From Bacteroidales bacterium (GTDB lineage Bacteria; Bacteroidota; Bacteroidia; Bacteroidales; UBA932): 44,701 nt of DNA. The notes under the pieces are model-generated. The model saw only the letters and a program-made list of their open reading frames with translations, was not told where the DNA came from and ran no database searches. Made by a program: the position numbers and the translations under genes. The stretch lies in contig JAQVZL010000006.1 of the NCBI GenBank assembly GCA_028708215.1, positions 1 through 44,701 of the forward strand, written 5' to 3'. This document shows, piece by piece, positions 16,978-25,639 of this stretch; the stretch's first letter is position 1, and the number at the start of each line of letters is the position of its first letter.

Positions 16978-17592
16978 ATGGCTGTTAAAATTCGTCTGTC
17001 AAGACAAGGTAAAAAGAATTACGCATTTTATCACATAGTTATAGCAGACAGCCGCGCACCAAGAGATGGTCGCTTAATTGAACGCATTGGCGTTTACAAC
17101 CCAAACATTAACCCTGCAGTAATAGAGTTAGATAACGACAAAGCCCTCGATTGGCTTTATAAGGGTGCACAACCAACAGAAACTTGCAGAAGAATTCTCT
17201 CTTTTAAAGGAGTCCTTTTAAGAAAACACCTACAAGAAGGTGTGAAAAAAGGGGCAATAACTCAAGAAGTAGCAGACCAGAAATGGAACGCTTGGGTAGA
17301 AGAGAAAGAGTTGAAACTTAGCAGTAAAAAATCTGAGCTTGAACAGAGCAAACGTGAAGCAAAAAAATCTGCTCTTGAAGAAGAGGCTAAGGTAAATCAA
17401 GCTAGACAAGAAGAGATTGCTAAGAATAAAAGAGAAGAAGAAGAGGCCATAGCAAAAGCTGCTGCTGCAAAAGCTGCAGAAGAAGAGGCTGCTGCTGCAG
17501 AGATTGCTGCAACAAAAGAGGCTATCTTAGCAGAGAAAGCAGAGGGAGAAGCTCCTGCTACAGAATCGGCTGAAACTAAAGATAAAGAGTAA
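16978..17592 (+). CDS. rpsP: 30S ribosomal protein S16 with long C-terminal extension
   Basis: 204 residues against about 80-90 in E. coli. The S16 core is residues 1-80: [42 protein letters not shown] and [18 protein letters not shown]. Residues from about 110 onward are Ala/Glu/Lys-rich (for example [23 protein letters not shown]) and should form a long helix or coiled coil. Extended S16 proteins are usual in Bacteroidetes; the role of the tail is not known to me. The tail is encoded by imperfect GCTGCTGCA and GAAGAAGAG runs, a setting for length variation. The rimM gene follows after five bases. Confidence 0.97.
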   Translation: MAVKIRLSRQGKKNYAFYHIVIADSRAPRDGRLIERIGVYNPNINPAVIELDNDKALDWLYKGAQPTETCRRILSFKGVLLRKHLQEGVKKGAITQEVADQKWNAWVEEKELKLSSKKSELEQSKREAKKSALEEEAKVNQARQEEIAKNKREEEEAIAKAAAAKAAEEEAAAAEIAATKEAILAEKAEGEAPATESAETKDKE

Positions 17593-17597
17593 GTGAA

Positions 17598-18122
17598 ATG
17601 TTGACATCGGCAAATAAATTATTGCCTGTCGCAAAGGTCATAAAATCTTTCGGAACCAAGGGCCAAGTAATTATACGATTTGCTCCCACATTCCAAGAAG
17701 AGATAAACCCTAGAAAACCGGTATTCATCACATTTGATGAACTACCGGTTCCTTTTTTTATAGAGAGTATTACCTCTAAAGGAGCCAATCAATCTGTAGT
17801 CAAATTAAAAGGGATAGACAATATAGATCTTGCCGAAGAGATTACTGGGCAAGATGTAATGACAGAGTATAGTAATCTAGAAGCAGAAGAGCCAAACCTT
17901 GCAGATTTTATTGGATTCCATGTAGAGGAGCCCACAGGAGCACATATTGGAACAGTGACAGACTTTTACGATTACCCAAATAACCCCTGTTTTGAGATAA
18001 CGCTAGCAGATAAAAGTGATAAAAAAATTCTACTCCCTGTTCACGAACATATTGTTTTAGGCTCAGACTCTGCGTCAAAAACCATTTTCGCACAACTCCC
18101 AGAAGGTCTCTTAGACCTATAG
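17598..18122 (+). CDS. rimM: Ribosome maturation factor RimM
   Basis: 174 residues. The N-terminal barrel begins LLPVAKVIKSFGTKGQVIIRFAPTF, and the C-terminal PRC-barrel contains DFIGFHVEEPTGAHIGTVTDFYDYPNNPCFEI with the closing KKILLPVHEHIVL. RimM binds S19 and assists 16S rRNA processing in the head of the small subunit. Co-transcription with rpsP is the common arrangement. The ATG at 17598 gives a normal N-terminus. The gene converges with the outer-membrane barrel gene, with ten bases between the stops. Confidence 0.96.
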   Translation: MLTSANKLLPVAKVIKSFGTKGQVIIRFAPTFQEEINPRKPVFITFDELPVPFFIESITSKGANQSVVKLKGIDNIDLAEEITGQDVMTEYSNLEAEEPNLADFIGFHVEEPTGAHIGTVTDFYDYPNNPCFEITLADKSDKKILLPVHEHIVLGSDSASKTIFAQLPEGLLDL

Positions 18123-18132
18123 AGCGTCACAA

Positions 18133-18930
18133 CTACCAATTAAACTGAATTCCAATAGATAACTCAGGTAACTCGGGCTCTAACTCCAAAGGATTAAAGA
18201 GATTAGTCAATCTATATCTAAGGTAGAGCGAATAGTCTCCCTTTGTTATTGCTCCATACAACCCTGCCTGCAAAGGGTTAAATTTAGAGGCATCTCTATA
18301 TTTATATTTACGAGTTTTACCTCTCTCTAAAGTCTTAACATTATATCTTTTACTAAAAGAAAAATCTACATAAGCACCTAAATCTAGCATAAAAGGATTT
18401 CTCTTTAATGGGAACAAGTAAAACCTATTAATAAGACCAGTACCAATATTGTCTGTTCTAAAATACTCTTTTTTAACCTCTCCTGGCACATCTTGGACAA
18501 TCAAATTATTTTGAGCAGCATTATTTAGCTTATAATTATAGTAGGTATATTGGAAGGTTGTTCCTAAAGCATAACGTCTAGAAAACTTGTAGAAATACTT
18601 ATAGCCCATCTCAATGGTATTTATTCTACCATACTGCATATCTATATAGCTCTCTCTATCTGTAGGAATTATAGTACCCAGTCCAAAGAAAAAATCGCTA
18701 TATTTTCTAGGATATCTAGGCTTAGCAAGCTTTTTATCTGCTTTATCATATGGTTCGCTCCAAAAGTAGTGCAAAGAATCCTGTTTTTTAACTGTAATTG
18801 GAGGTTGAACAGAAATCTCTGCTTGTCCAATTTTTATTACTCTTTGTGCATAAGCTCTATTACTTACAGAAACCACTGCAAAACAAAATATAAGAGCAGT
18901 TGTAAAATATTTGATATTATCTCTTTTCAT
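18133..18930 (-). CDS. Putative outer-membrane beta-barrel protein
   Basis: 265 residues. A signal peptide (about 1-28, ending AYAQ) is followed by a proline-rich stretch and then alternating aromatic strands (YSDFFFGLGTIIP, RINTIEMGYKYFYKFSRRYALGTTFQYTYYNYKL, DYSLYLRYRLTNLF). The last residue is Trp after SIGIQFN, as expected of an OM barrel recognised by Bam. No family name was recognised. It lies 24 bases after the DUF4252 gene at the end of the sigma-factor unit and is a plausible member of that regulon. Confidence 0.7.
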   Translation of the reverse strand: MKRDNIKYFTTALIFCFAVVSVSNRAYAQRVIKIGQAEISVQPPITVKKQDSLHYFWSEPYDKADKKLAKPRYPRKYSDFFFGLGTIIPTDRESYIDMQYGRINTIEMGYKYFYKFSRRYALGTTFQYTYYNYKLNNAAQNNLIVQDVPGEVKKEYFRTDNIGTGLINRFYLFPLKRNPFMLDLGAYVDFSFSKRYNVKTLERGKTRKYKYRDASKFNPLQAGLYGAITKGDYSLYLRYRLTNLFNPLELEPELPELSIGIQFNW

Positions 18931-18954
18931 CTTTTTTAAATATTAGGTCTAAAA

Positions 18955-19455
18955 TTATTTAACTTTAATCTCACCAGAAATAGCAGCATTAATAACAGAT
19001 TTATCTATCTCCCCAAAAATCGAGATAACAGAGAACTCTTTACTCCCACTTGCTATAAAGAGCAGAACCCCTTTTGTGCTTTGAGTAATGAACATCTCCA
19101 ATAGCTCATCATTATCTTGTACCCTAATTATCCTGTTTAACTTTTCCTTCTCAATTAACTGGTCTAGATCTTCCCTAAGTAGTTTACTCAAGGGAACCCC
19201 ATTCTCCATAGCAGAAGATTTTATATTTAAAATTCTCAATTGAGATATTTTGGAGAGTAGCTCATTTGTAGTTATATCTACATTAGAGCCTCCTGCCAAC
19301 TGCAGCAAAGCTGGAGAGATAAGAATTGATTCTACATTTTTCTTTTTCTCGTATTTATCTAGAATATCATTAACCTGCTTAGCTTGCCCAGTTCCCACTA
19401 TTGGGAAGAGCAAAACAACCATTATTATAAACACTCTTTTCATTATTCTATCCAT
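18955..19455 (-). CDS. DUF4252 family secreted protein
   Basis: 166 residues with a signal peptide ending VGTGQA. The mature part fits DUF4252: VNDILDKYEKKKNVESILISPALLQLAGG, ISQLRILNIKSSAMENG, and a C-terminal GSKEFSVISIFGEIDKSVI. The start at 19455 shares one base with the stop of the preceding gene (TAATG), favouring coupled translation, though the inner ATG at 19443 is also possible. In Bacteroidetes such proteins are regularly encoded beside an ECF sigma factor and a one-TM partner, as here. Its biochemical role is unknown. Confidence 0.82.
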   Translation of the reverse strand: MDRIMKRVFIIMVVLLFPIVGTGQAKQVNDILDKYEKKKNVESILISPALLQLAGGSNVDITTNELLSKISQLRILNIKSSAMENGVPLSKLLREDLDQLIEKEKLNRIIRVQDNDELLEMFITQSTKGVLLFIASGSKEFSVISIFGEIDKSVINAAISGEIKVK

Positions 19456-19994
19456 TATAACTGTTTATCATTAAGACGACTTCCTTCACTGTTTTGTTTC
19501 AACACATTTTCCATTGACATAAGAGGTGAGATTGCCTCACCCACCCTATTTAAATCTTCTAACTGATTATTGCTCTGTTTATACTTGCCCAACATAGAGT
19601 TGACCCTAGTTAGTTGAGTCTGGGCCATAGAGGTAGCTAGTTCACTATTTCTAACAGTAACTCCATTAATTAGAAGATGTAAAGAGTCACTCTGTTTTGG
19701 CCATATAGAAAACATTAATACAACCAAGGCAGCTGCAGATATAACTGAGATACGGCTAAACCAATAATGCAGTTTTTTTGAAGAGGTACTCTTTACATTT
19801 TTATCTACTTTTACATTATTTAAAGATTCCCTCTCGTTAGAAAAAGAGTTGAAAAGTGGCTTATAAATAGCATACTCAGGAGCAACCTCTCCCGCAAAAT
19901 AGTCTCTTAGTTGCTGCTCCTCTTCTAAAGAGGTTAGTGCCTCAAAATATTTATCTAAAATAGCACTAATATTATTTTTCTCTATTGATTTCAT
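19455..19994 (-). CDS. Single-pass membrane protein, probable anti-sigma factor
   Basis: 179 residues with no signal peptide. The N-terminal cytoplasmic part (about 1-75) contains DKYFEALTSLEEEQQLRDYFAG, a segment typical of small proteins encoded after Bacteroidetes ECF sigma genes. One membrane helix (about 80-97, ISAAALVVLMFSIW) and a periplasmic tail of about 80 residues follow. Its start overlaps the end of the sigma factor gene by four bases. Topology and position suggest that it holds the sigma factor until an envelope signal arrives. No zinc-binding anti-sigma motif is visible. Confidence 0.72.
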   Translation of the reverse strand: MKSIEKNNISAILDKYFEALTSLEEEQQLRDYFAGEVAPEYAIYKPLFNSFSNERESLNNVKVDKNVKSTSSKKLHYWFSRISVISAAALVVLMFSIWPKQSDSLHLLINGVTVRNSELATSMAQTQLTRVNSMLGKYKQSNNQLEDLNRVGEAISPLMSMENVLKQNSEGSRLNDKQL

Positions 19995-20482
19995 TGCTTT
20001 ATTAGTTTATCTCTTAATTTTTGTCTTGCTCTTGAAAGCAAAGTTCTTACATTACCCTCAGAGGTGTCAAGAATTGTTGCAATCTCACTCATTTCATACC
20101 CCATTACATCTCTTAAACGTATCGCTAGCATCTGGTCTTTAGGAAGAGAGTCAATCTGAGATAAAACCCTATCAAGAGAATCTTTGCTCTCCAACAGCTG
20201 AGCTGGATTACTCTCTGAATAAGTTTTATAGTTGGGGTTGAGCTCCTCCATACTATTTTTCTTAAGCTTTATGTAATCTAGACATACATTTTTTAAAATT
20301 TGAATAGTTAGAGCTTCGGGGTTTCTCACCTTTTGCAACTCATTAGATTTCCACAGTTTAATAATTGCCTCCTGCACCATGTCTTCTGGTGTAGATGGGC
20401 CACCCTTCACAAATTTGCTTGCAAATCCAATAAGCCTAGGCCTCAGCTTAGTTATTATTATATTAAACTCTTTACCTGTCAT
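19991..20482 (-). CDS. ECF-type RNA polymerase sigma factor
   Basis: 163 residues. Region 2 is seen in PSTPEDMVQEAIIKLWKSNELQKVRNPEALTIQILKNVCLDYIKLKK, and region 4 in LRDVMGYEMSEIATILDTSEGNVRTLLSRARQKLRDKL, with the helix-turn-helix that reads the -35-like element. It heads an overlapping set with the anti-sigma-like protein, DUF4252 and perhaps the OM barrel. This suggests an envelope-responsive regulon, probably autoregulated. The Omp85-type gene lies upstream in the same direction, with a 43-base gap. Confidence 0.92.
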   Translation of the reverse strand: MTGKEFNIIITKLRPRLIGFASKFVKGGPSTPEDMVQEAIIKLWKSNELQKVRNPEALTIQILKNVCLDYIKLKKNSMEELNPNYKTYSESNPAQLLESKDSLDRVLSQIDSLPKDQMLAIRLRDVMGYEMSEIATILDTSEGNVRTLLSRARQKLRDKLIKQ

Positions 20483-20525
20483 TCGAATAAAAGACGAATA
20501 AGATAAGAAATTGTTACACTTCTAA

Positions 20526-21800
20526 TTAAAAAATAAAGTTCAAACCAATGCTAAGTCCATTTGTACCATCTCTTTTATCAAAAGGTTTACCCCACTCTGC
20601 AGAAATAATAAAATTGCGATTCATAACCGCTTTAAAGCCCAGCCCAGCACTCATATGAAGAGCCTCATTATCTCCACTATAGAGGGGATTAGTGGCTAAA
20701 CTCTCCATAAGCTCTTTCTTATGATACTGAATAACTCGGCCAGCATCAAAAAAAGGATTAAGAACTAAATACCAATTTTGTCCCAGAAAAGGGAAATAGG
20801 CAAAACGGTACCTTAACTCAATATTTGCCCAAGCAATACCAGCCCCCACAATCCTATTTCTCAAGACTCCTCTAACTGTATTTAAACCACCTAGCCCTTC
20901 ATTAGTAATTTGCTTATAATAGAGAGTAGAGATATTTTGTAACATAAAAAAAGGCTGCTCTCCATAGATTGTAGCTTGCAAAGAGCCCTTGGCAGCAAAA
21001 GTGAGCCTCTCTCCCCAAATGGGAATAAATCCAGATGCCGAGGCAAATACTTTTCCATAACTATCTATCTCCTTCCCACTCAAAGAGTAGAGGGTTAGCA
21101 ACTCCCCTTTAAATCCTTTATAAGGGTCGGCCTCATTATCTCTAGTGTCATATACAGCGCCAAGTTTAAACTCGGCAACACTTCCTCCATCCTTCTCATT
21201 ATCTCCTATCAATCCAGTAGCTACATACATATCATATAAATTGGGATCATCTTGATATTGCTCCAATTTTACAGAAGCAGCTTTATATCCATAAAACCCA
21301 ATCCCAGCTACCCAACTAAAATGCCCCCCCAAAGAACCTTGAACATCTACTGTAGATCTAAAAAGATTTCTATTAAACTTGTAAAAGGCATCGCTACTAC
21401 TAGAATTATAAGGCGAGAGATAACCATTAAATCCATAGAAATCCATCATTGTATCTGTTAAATAGCTAACATCTGCAGTAACTCGTAATCCTGGAAAGAG
21501 ATAGCGAGAATCATAAAAAAAGTGATAAACTCCAGACCCTTTTGTATAACGAGAAACCTCTATATTGAATTTATGTAAATACTCTGGATATGTTGAACCA
21601 TCTCCAAACCAATAGATATCACACAACAAACCATATTGAAAGCCCAAATCGCTATTATAGCTTACTGCAGGAAGTGGCCCAAAATTCCACCCTTTTTTCA
21701 CCTTTTGAGAATAGAGCGGAGTGGCAATTAGAGAGGCCCCAATTAGAATAATTATCTGCAGAAGACCTGCATAAAAACTTTTTTTAAAAAAACTCTTCAT
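20526..21800 (-). CDS. Omp85-type (BamA/TamA family) outer membrane protein
   Basis: 424 residues from the ATG at 21800. The ORF track starts at a TTG three codons earlier, but the ATG leads directly into the signal peptide (ending PLYSQ). The body is a series of beta strands with the surface-antigen signature late in the chain: GGLNTVRGVLRNRIVGAGIAWANIELRYRFAYF (the L6-loop VRG). FFDAGRV and a C-terminal SIGLNFIF with final Phe follow. No POTRA repeats are visible, so it is a short Omp85 relative rather than BamA itself. It may act in secretion or anchoring. Whether it belongs to the sigma-factor transcript is open. Confidence 0.85.
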   Translation of the reverse strand: MKSFFKKSFYAGLLQIIILIGASLIATPLYSQKVKKGWNFGPLPAVSYNSDLGFQYGLLCDIYWFGDGSTYPEYLHKFNIEVSRYTKGSGVYHFFYDSRYLFPGLRVTADVSYLTDTMMDFYGFNGYLSPYNSSSSDAFYKFNRNLFRSTVDVQGSLGGHFSWVAGIGFYGYKAASVKLEQYQDDPNLYDMYVATGLIGDNEKDGGSVAEFKLGAVYDTRDNEADPYKGFKGELLTLYSLSGKEIDSYGKVFASASGFIPIWGERLTFAAKGSLQATIYGEQPFFMLQNISTLYYKQITNEGLGGLNTVRGVLRNRIVGAGIAWANIELRYRFAYFPFLGQNWYLVLNPFFDAGRVIQYHKKELMESLATNPLYSGDNEALHMSAGLGFKAVMNRNFIISAEWGKPFDKRDGTNGLSIGLNFIF

Positions 21801-21838
21801 ATCTATCAAATTTAAGAAATAAATTAAGGAGATAGTAA

Positions 21839-22996
21839 TTATAGAATAAGAGCTAACAGAAAACCCAGATAATTGCCTAATGCATACCCTACAAGGCCTA
21901 CTGTTAAACCTGTAATAATAACGCCACGATTTTTCATTGCAGTAGCTACAAGAGGAACAAATGGGGGGGAGTTTACTAAAGAAACCGAAGAGATAAGAAC
22001 AGTATCTGCATCTAATTTCATAATCTTTGCTAAAACCAACTGAACTGCAAGCGAACAGAAAACCACAAAAGCAATATAGAGAAGCAAATAAAAACCTCCC
22101 GTAAGATTCAAATTACTTAAATTTGCCATAGAGGCAACAACAATACTAAAGACATATACCAGATACATCCCAGCATCGTAACTCAACTTTATCTCTCTCA
22201 CTTTTTTTACAAAAGATGCAGCTATGCCTAGTGTAGTTATAGTTAAAATAACTGTAACCATTTGGAGCTTTTGGGGAAGCAACAACGAGAGACCACCAGC
22301 AATAGCAAAAATAATCACAGATAATAACAAAGCGCCCATTAGAGGTTTAAAATTTTTACGTTTAAAAAACTCTCTATAGGGTTGTTCCTCTGGAATCTCT
22401 AAAGGCATATGTTTCTCTAAAGGAGCTCCATTTCTAGGATTGTACCATAAAATTTTCCTGAAGAGCTTTATTCCAAACGAAAGTACAAATGTAAGATAGA
22501 TAAGACTAATTGCCATATCATAGGAGTGCATCATAATATAGATCTCATTAGGCACTCCCAACATTATTTTGATTGCCGCTAAATTGGGCGTTCCTCCAGT
22601 ATATACCCCAGCAAGCATTCCAGAAATTTTATTCATATGCTCTCCATAAACAGGATCACTACTTAAAACAGAAGAAAAAATAAAATGGCCACTTACAACA
22701 GCAATAACAACAGCAAACAAGCCAGCAAAAAGAGTAAGTAATGCATTTTTAATATCCCACTGCAAAAAATTACAAGAGAATAGCATTAAAGGAATGGCTA
22801 GAGGAATAATAATTGTAACAATCATATCTTGAAGCTCATACGCGCCATTAGGGACTAAGCCCGAGTTACCCAATAAAATACCAATGAGATAAAGAAGCAA
22901 CACAGGACCTATCTTTTTAAGTATACTATATTTATCACATAATTTAAGAACCAATGCAGGTGCCAGAAGATATATTAAAACTAATAGAACGGTCAT
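21839..22996 (-). CDS. DUF819 family integral membrane protein
   Basis: 385 residues with about ten hydrophobic helices. The motif-like segments MLAGVYTGGTPNLAAIKIMLG and a C-terminal SLVNSPPFVPLVATAMKNRGVIITGLTVGLVGYALGNYLG match the DUF819 (YjcL-like) family, proposed to be transporters. The substrate is unknown. It follows the DUF5009 gene by 12 bases, so the two are probably co-transcribed. Confidence 0.85.
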   Translation of the reverse strand: MTVLLVLIYLLAPALVLKLCDKYSILKKIGPVLLLYLIGILLGNSGLVPNGAYELQDMIVTIIIPLAIPLMLFSCNFLQWDIKNALLTLFAGLFAVVIAVVSGHFIFSSVLSSDPVYGEHMNKISGMLAGVYTGGTPNLAAIKIMLGVPNEIYIMMHSYDMAISLIYLTFVLSFGIKLFRKILWYNPRNGAPLEKHMPLEIPEEQPYREFFKRKNFKPLMGALLLSVIIFAIAGGLSLLLPQKLQMVTVILTITTLGIAASFVKKVREIKLSYDAGMYLVYVFSIVVASMANLSNLNLTGGFYLLLYIAFVVFCSLAVQLVLAKIMKLDADTVLISSVSLVNSPPFVPLVATAMKNRGVIITGLTVGLVGYALGNYLGFLLALIL

Positions 22997-23008
22997 ATGA
23001 ATATTCTT

Positions 23009-24253
23009 TTATGCTCTCCAGTAAACTTTTTTTTCACTAAACTTTGCCACTATAGCCATTGTAAACAATACAATACAAAATGCTCTTGCAACCCCTATCC
23101 AAGGATAACCAGATGGATATGCCGCCTCATAGATATAGATAATTGATGTAAGCTTAAATAGAGGCATTAGAAAGTTTCCAAATATCACATAACTCATTAA
23201 AGGGTTACTCCCAGCTCCTACAAATATTCTAACAAAATAAGATCTCCTAAATCGCTCCACTATCAAATCTGCAACAATAAGAAGAAAGATTGCAATAGCG
23301 GGTGTTATTAAACAATAAGAGAGGGTACAAGGCACTTTTTTTATTGACCCCTCAATAAAAAAGGCAACACCACCACCTAGAGCTAAAATCAAGGCCAATA
23401 ACAGCTCCTTTTTAATCACCTTTTTAAAACCAACCGAAGAGATATCTGAAGAAAGTGATAATTGCCTATGTAGAAGATCTCCAATATATGTAGCAGGCAA
23501 AAGAATAAGCAAGAAATAGATATACTCCATATTAAAGAACCATCTAATTTCCTTAATAGCATAGAGTTTCCCTTGAAGCTCAAAAGGGAGTGTAACAACC
23601 ATAAATAGAAGAATAGCAATAAATACAATTAGTCTTCTTTTCAAACTATCTCTAGTAAAATACCAAATTAACGAGCCAAAAAGATAAAGAAAAGCTAATA
23701 AAAATATTATAATTCCACTACGGTAAATTGAGATCTCTTGGTCAAAAACAAAATACCCCACTAGAACCAACGAAACCATTGAGACTACACCAATACCTCT
23801 TATAAGTAGCACTCTCTTTTTAGAAAATTGCTTTCCATATCTGTAATAAAATAAAAAGAGAGAGATAAATCCCAGTATGGTAAGAAATTGAGGCAATAAA
23901 CCCTTAGCCCAAGAGAAGTTAAGAAAAAGATAGAGATATGAGAAGAGCCATAACATAAAAAACCTCTCTATAGTCTCTTTTACATAAACCAATGTTATAC
24001 TCTTTCTCTGGTTCTTTTTAATTTTCTCTCTTCCAGAGAGAGGGATTGCCACTCCCATGCAAAAAATAAAAATTGGAAAGACCAAATCTACCCAGCTAAT
24101 ACCAGAAATAGTTATATCTAGATTATGATTTGGAGGAGGATTCTGGATATGATACATCCAAGCAGGTAGCACCCCAAAAGGGACCAAAGCAGAAAAGACC
24201 ATTCCAAAAATAGAGAGCCCTCGTAATAAATCTAATGATAAATATCTATTCAT
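23009..24253 (-). CDS. DUF5009/HGSNAT-like multi-pass acyltransferase
   Basis: 414 residues with about ten membrane helices. The N-terminus RYLSLDLLRGLSIFGMVFSAL and the segment ISWVDLVFPIFIFCMGVAIPLS are characteristic of DUF5009 and of the related heparan-alpha-glucosaminide N-acetyltransferases. These carry acetyl groups from acetyl-CoA across a membrane to sugars. The closing part with GAGSNPLMSYVIFG is also typical. The substrate in bacteria is not established. The gene is 24 bases downstream of the phosphohexomutase, which makes sugar phosphates; this weakly suggests surface polysaccharide modification. Confidence 0.82.
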   Translation of the reverse strand: MNRYLSLDLLRGLSIFGMVFSALVPFGVLPAWMYHIQNPPPNHNLDITISGISWVDLVFPIFIFCMGVAIPLSGREKIKKNQRKSITLVYVKETIERFFMLWLFSYLYLFLNFSWAKGLLPQFLTILGFISLFLFYYRYGKQFSKKRVLLIRGIGVVSMVSLVLVGYFVFDQEISIYRSGIIIFLLAFLYLFGSLIWYFTRDSLKRRLIVFIAILLFMVVTLPFELQGKLYAIKEIRWFFNMEYIYFLLILLPATYIGDLLHRQLSLSSDISSVGFKKVIKKELLLALILALGGGVAFFIEGSIKKVPCTLSYCLITPAIAIFLLIVADLIVERFRRSYFVRIFVGAGSNPLMSYVIFGNFLMPLFKLTSIIYIYEAAYPSGYPWIGVARAFCIVLFTMAIVAKFSEKKVYWRA

Positions 24254-24277
24254 AGACTCAAAAACTAACCCCTACGG

Positions 24278-25630
24278 TTATACAAATTGTTGTAAGAGCT
24301 CTTTAACTTTTGATACTCTGTTTTGCAAAAGTTCTTTAGAAGATGCTTCTGCAATAAACCTTAAATATGGCTCAGTATTAGATGGCCTAATATTAAACCA
24401 CCACTCCTTAAATTCTACTCTATATCCATCAAAATCAAAACTTGCCAGAGCCTCTTCTCTAGAGATAAAATAGTCTCTAATTACATCCATTGCCTGCTGT
24501 TTTTTCTCTATCCTAAAGTTTATCTCTCCCGAGTTTTCATATTTTGCTATAGTTGCAATTACATCTGAAACAGACCTTCCTTTGCTCTTCATTTTAGCAA
24601 AAACTCCAAGAATAATTAAAGCCGCCATAATACCAGAGTCACTGTAGAAAAAATCCTTAAAATAGTAATGCCCTGCTAATTCCCCACCAAAAACTCCATC
24701 AATCTCTCTTAGCTTATGAGCAGCAAATGCCCTCCCTACTCTCCAAGTATGAATTGTTGCCCCCATTGGTTCCAAATATTCACCTACAGCCTTAGAACTT
24801 CTTATGTCTTGTAAAACATTCCCTTTTATCCCTTTCTCTTCTAAGAAATAGTGCCCAATAACAGCAATCATAAGATCTGGAGAGATAAAGTTCCCTTTCT
24901 CATCTGTAAACATTACCCTATCTGCATCGCCATCAAATATAACACCAATGTCGCACCCTTTCTCTTTAACCAGGTTCTGAAGATCTACAACATTCTCTGG
25001 AACAAGAGGGTTGGCATCGTGATTGGGAAAAGTACCATCTGGCTCATCATAAATATAATGCAACCTCTGCGACTCTTTACCCAGCACATCTTTAATTAGA
25101 ATCCCAGCCATACCGTTAGAGATATCTACTCCAATATTCAATGAAGAGAGATCCTTCTTATATTTTAGAAGAAAAGAGATATACTCCTCTTTTATATCTT
25201 TCTCATGCACAACACCTTTTTTTTCTGACAGGGTTACTTCTCTATTTTTAACCCACTCCTCTAAAGTCCCTAAACCAGTATCGTACCCTACTGGAAGAGC
25301 TTTCTCTTTAGAAACTTTTAATCCATTATACTCCTTAGAGTTATGAGAAGCTGTTATCTGTACAGATGCAGCAAACCCATATTTCCCTGTTGCAAAATAG
25401 AGCATAGGAGTAGTAGTAAGCCCCAAGTCATAAACATCGGCTCCACTATCTGTAATCCCCTTAACCAAATACTCTCTTATCTCAGGAGAAGAGAGGCGTA
25501 CATCTCTCCCAATAAGTACTTTTTTTGAATTCAAAAGCTTTGGCAAGAAAAAACCTATTTTATAAACATCTTCTTTATTAAAATCTACATTATAGATTCC
25601 TCTAATATCATATGCATGAAATGCTCCCAT
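24278..25630 (-). CDS. manB: Phosphomannomutase / phosphoglucomutase
   Basis: 450 residues, full length for the alpha-D-phosphohexomutase family. MGAFHAYDIRGIYN opens the protein. The phosphoserine loop is QITASHNSKEYNGLK (usually TASHNP, here Ser for Pro), the metal loop is VIFDGDADRVMF, the sugar loop is GGELAGHYYF, and the C-terminal phosphate-binding loop is RPSNTEPYLR. It interconverts hexose 6- and 1-phosphates for polysaccharide and glycan precursors. The choice between mannose and glucose is not readable from these motifs, so the symbol is tentative. It is followed by DUF5009 and preceded by def after nine bases. Confidence 0.93.
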   Translation of the reverse strand: MGAFHAYDIRGIYNVDFNKEDVYKIGFFLPKLLNSKKVLIGRDVRLSSPEIREYLVKGITDSGADVYDLGLTTTPMLYFATGKYGFAASVQITASHNSKEYNGLKVSKEKALPVGYDTGLGTLEEWVKNREVTLSEKKGVVHEKDIKEEYISFLLKYKKDLSSLNIGVDISNGMAGILIKDVLGKESQRLHYIYDEPDGTFPNHDANPLVPENVVDLQNLVKEKGCDIGVIFDGDADRVMFTDEKGNFISPDLMIAVIGHYFLEEKGIKGNVLQDIRSSKAVGEYLEPMGATIHTWRVGRAFAAHKLREIDGVFGGELAGHYYFKDFFYSDSGIMAALIILGVFAKMKSKGRSVSDVIATIAKYENSGEINFRIEKKQQAMDVIRDYFISREEALASFDFDGYRVEFKEWWFNIRPSNTEPYLRFIAEASSKELLQNRVSKVKELLQQFV

Positions 25631-25639
25631 AATTAAAGT

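Noticed and set aside
17420-17530. Triplet-like DNA repeat GCTGCTGCA
   Set aside because: It is explained as coding sequence for the Ala/Glu tail of S16, not a separate repeat element.
22950-22966. TGGCAC-N5-TTGG on the minus strand, sigma-54-like
   Set aside because: It lies inside the DUF819 coding region with no unit to drive; likely chance.
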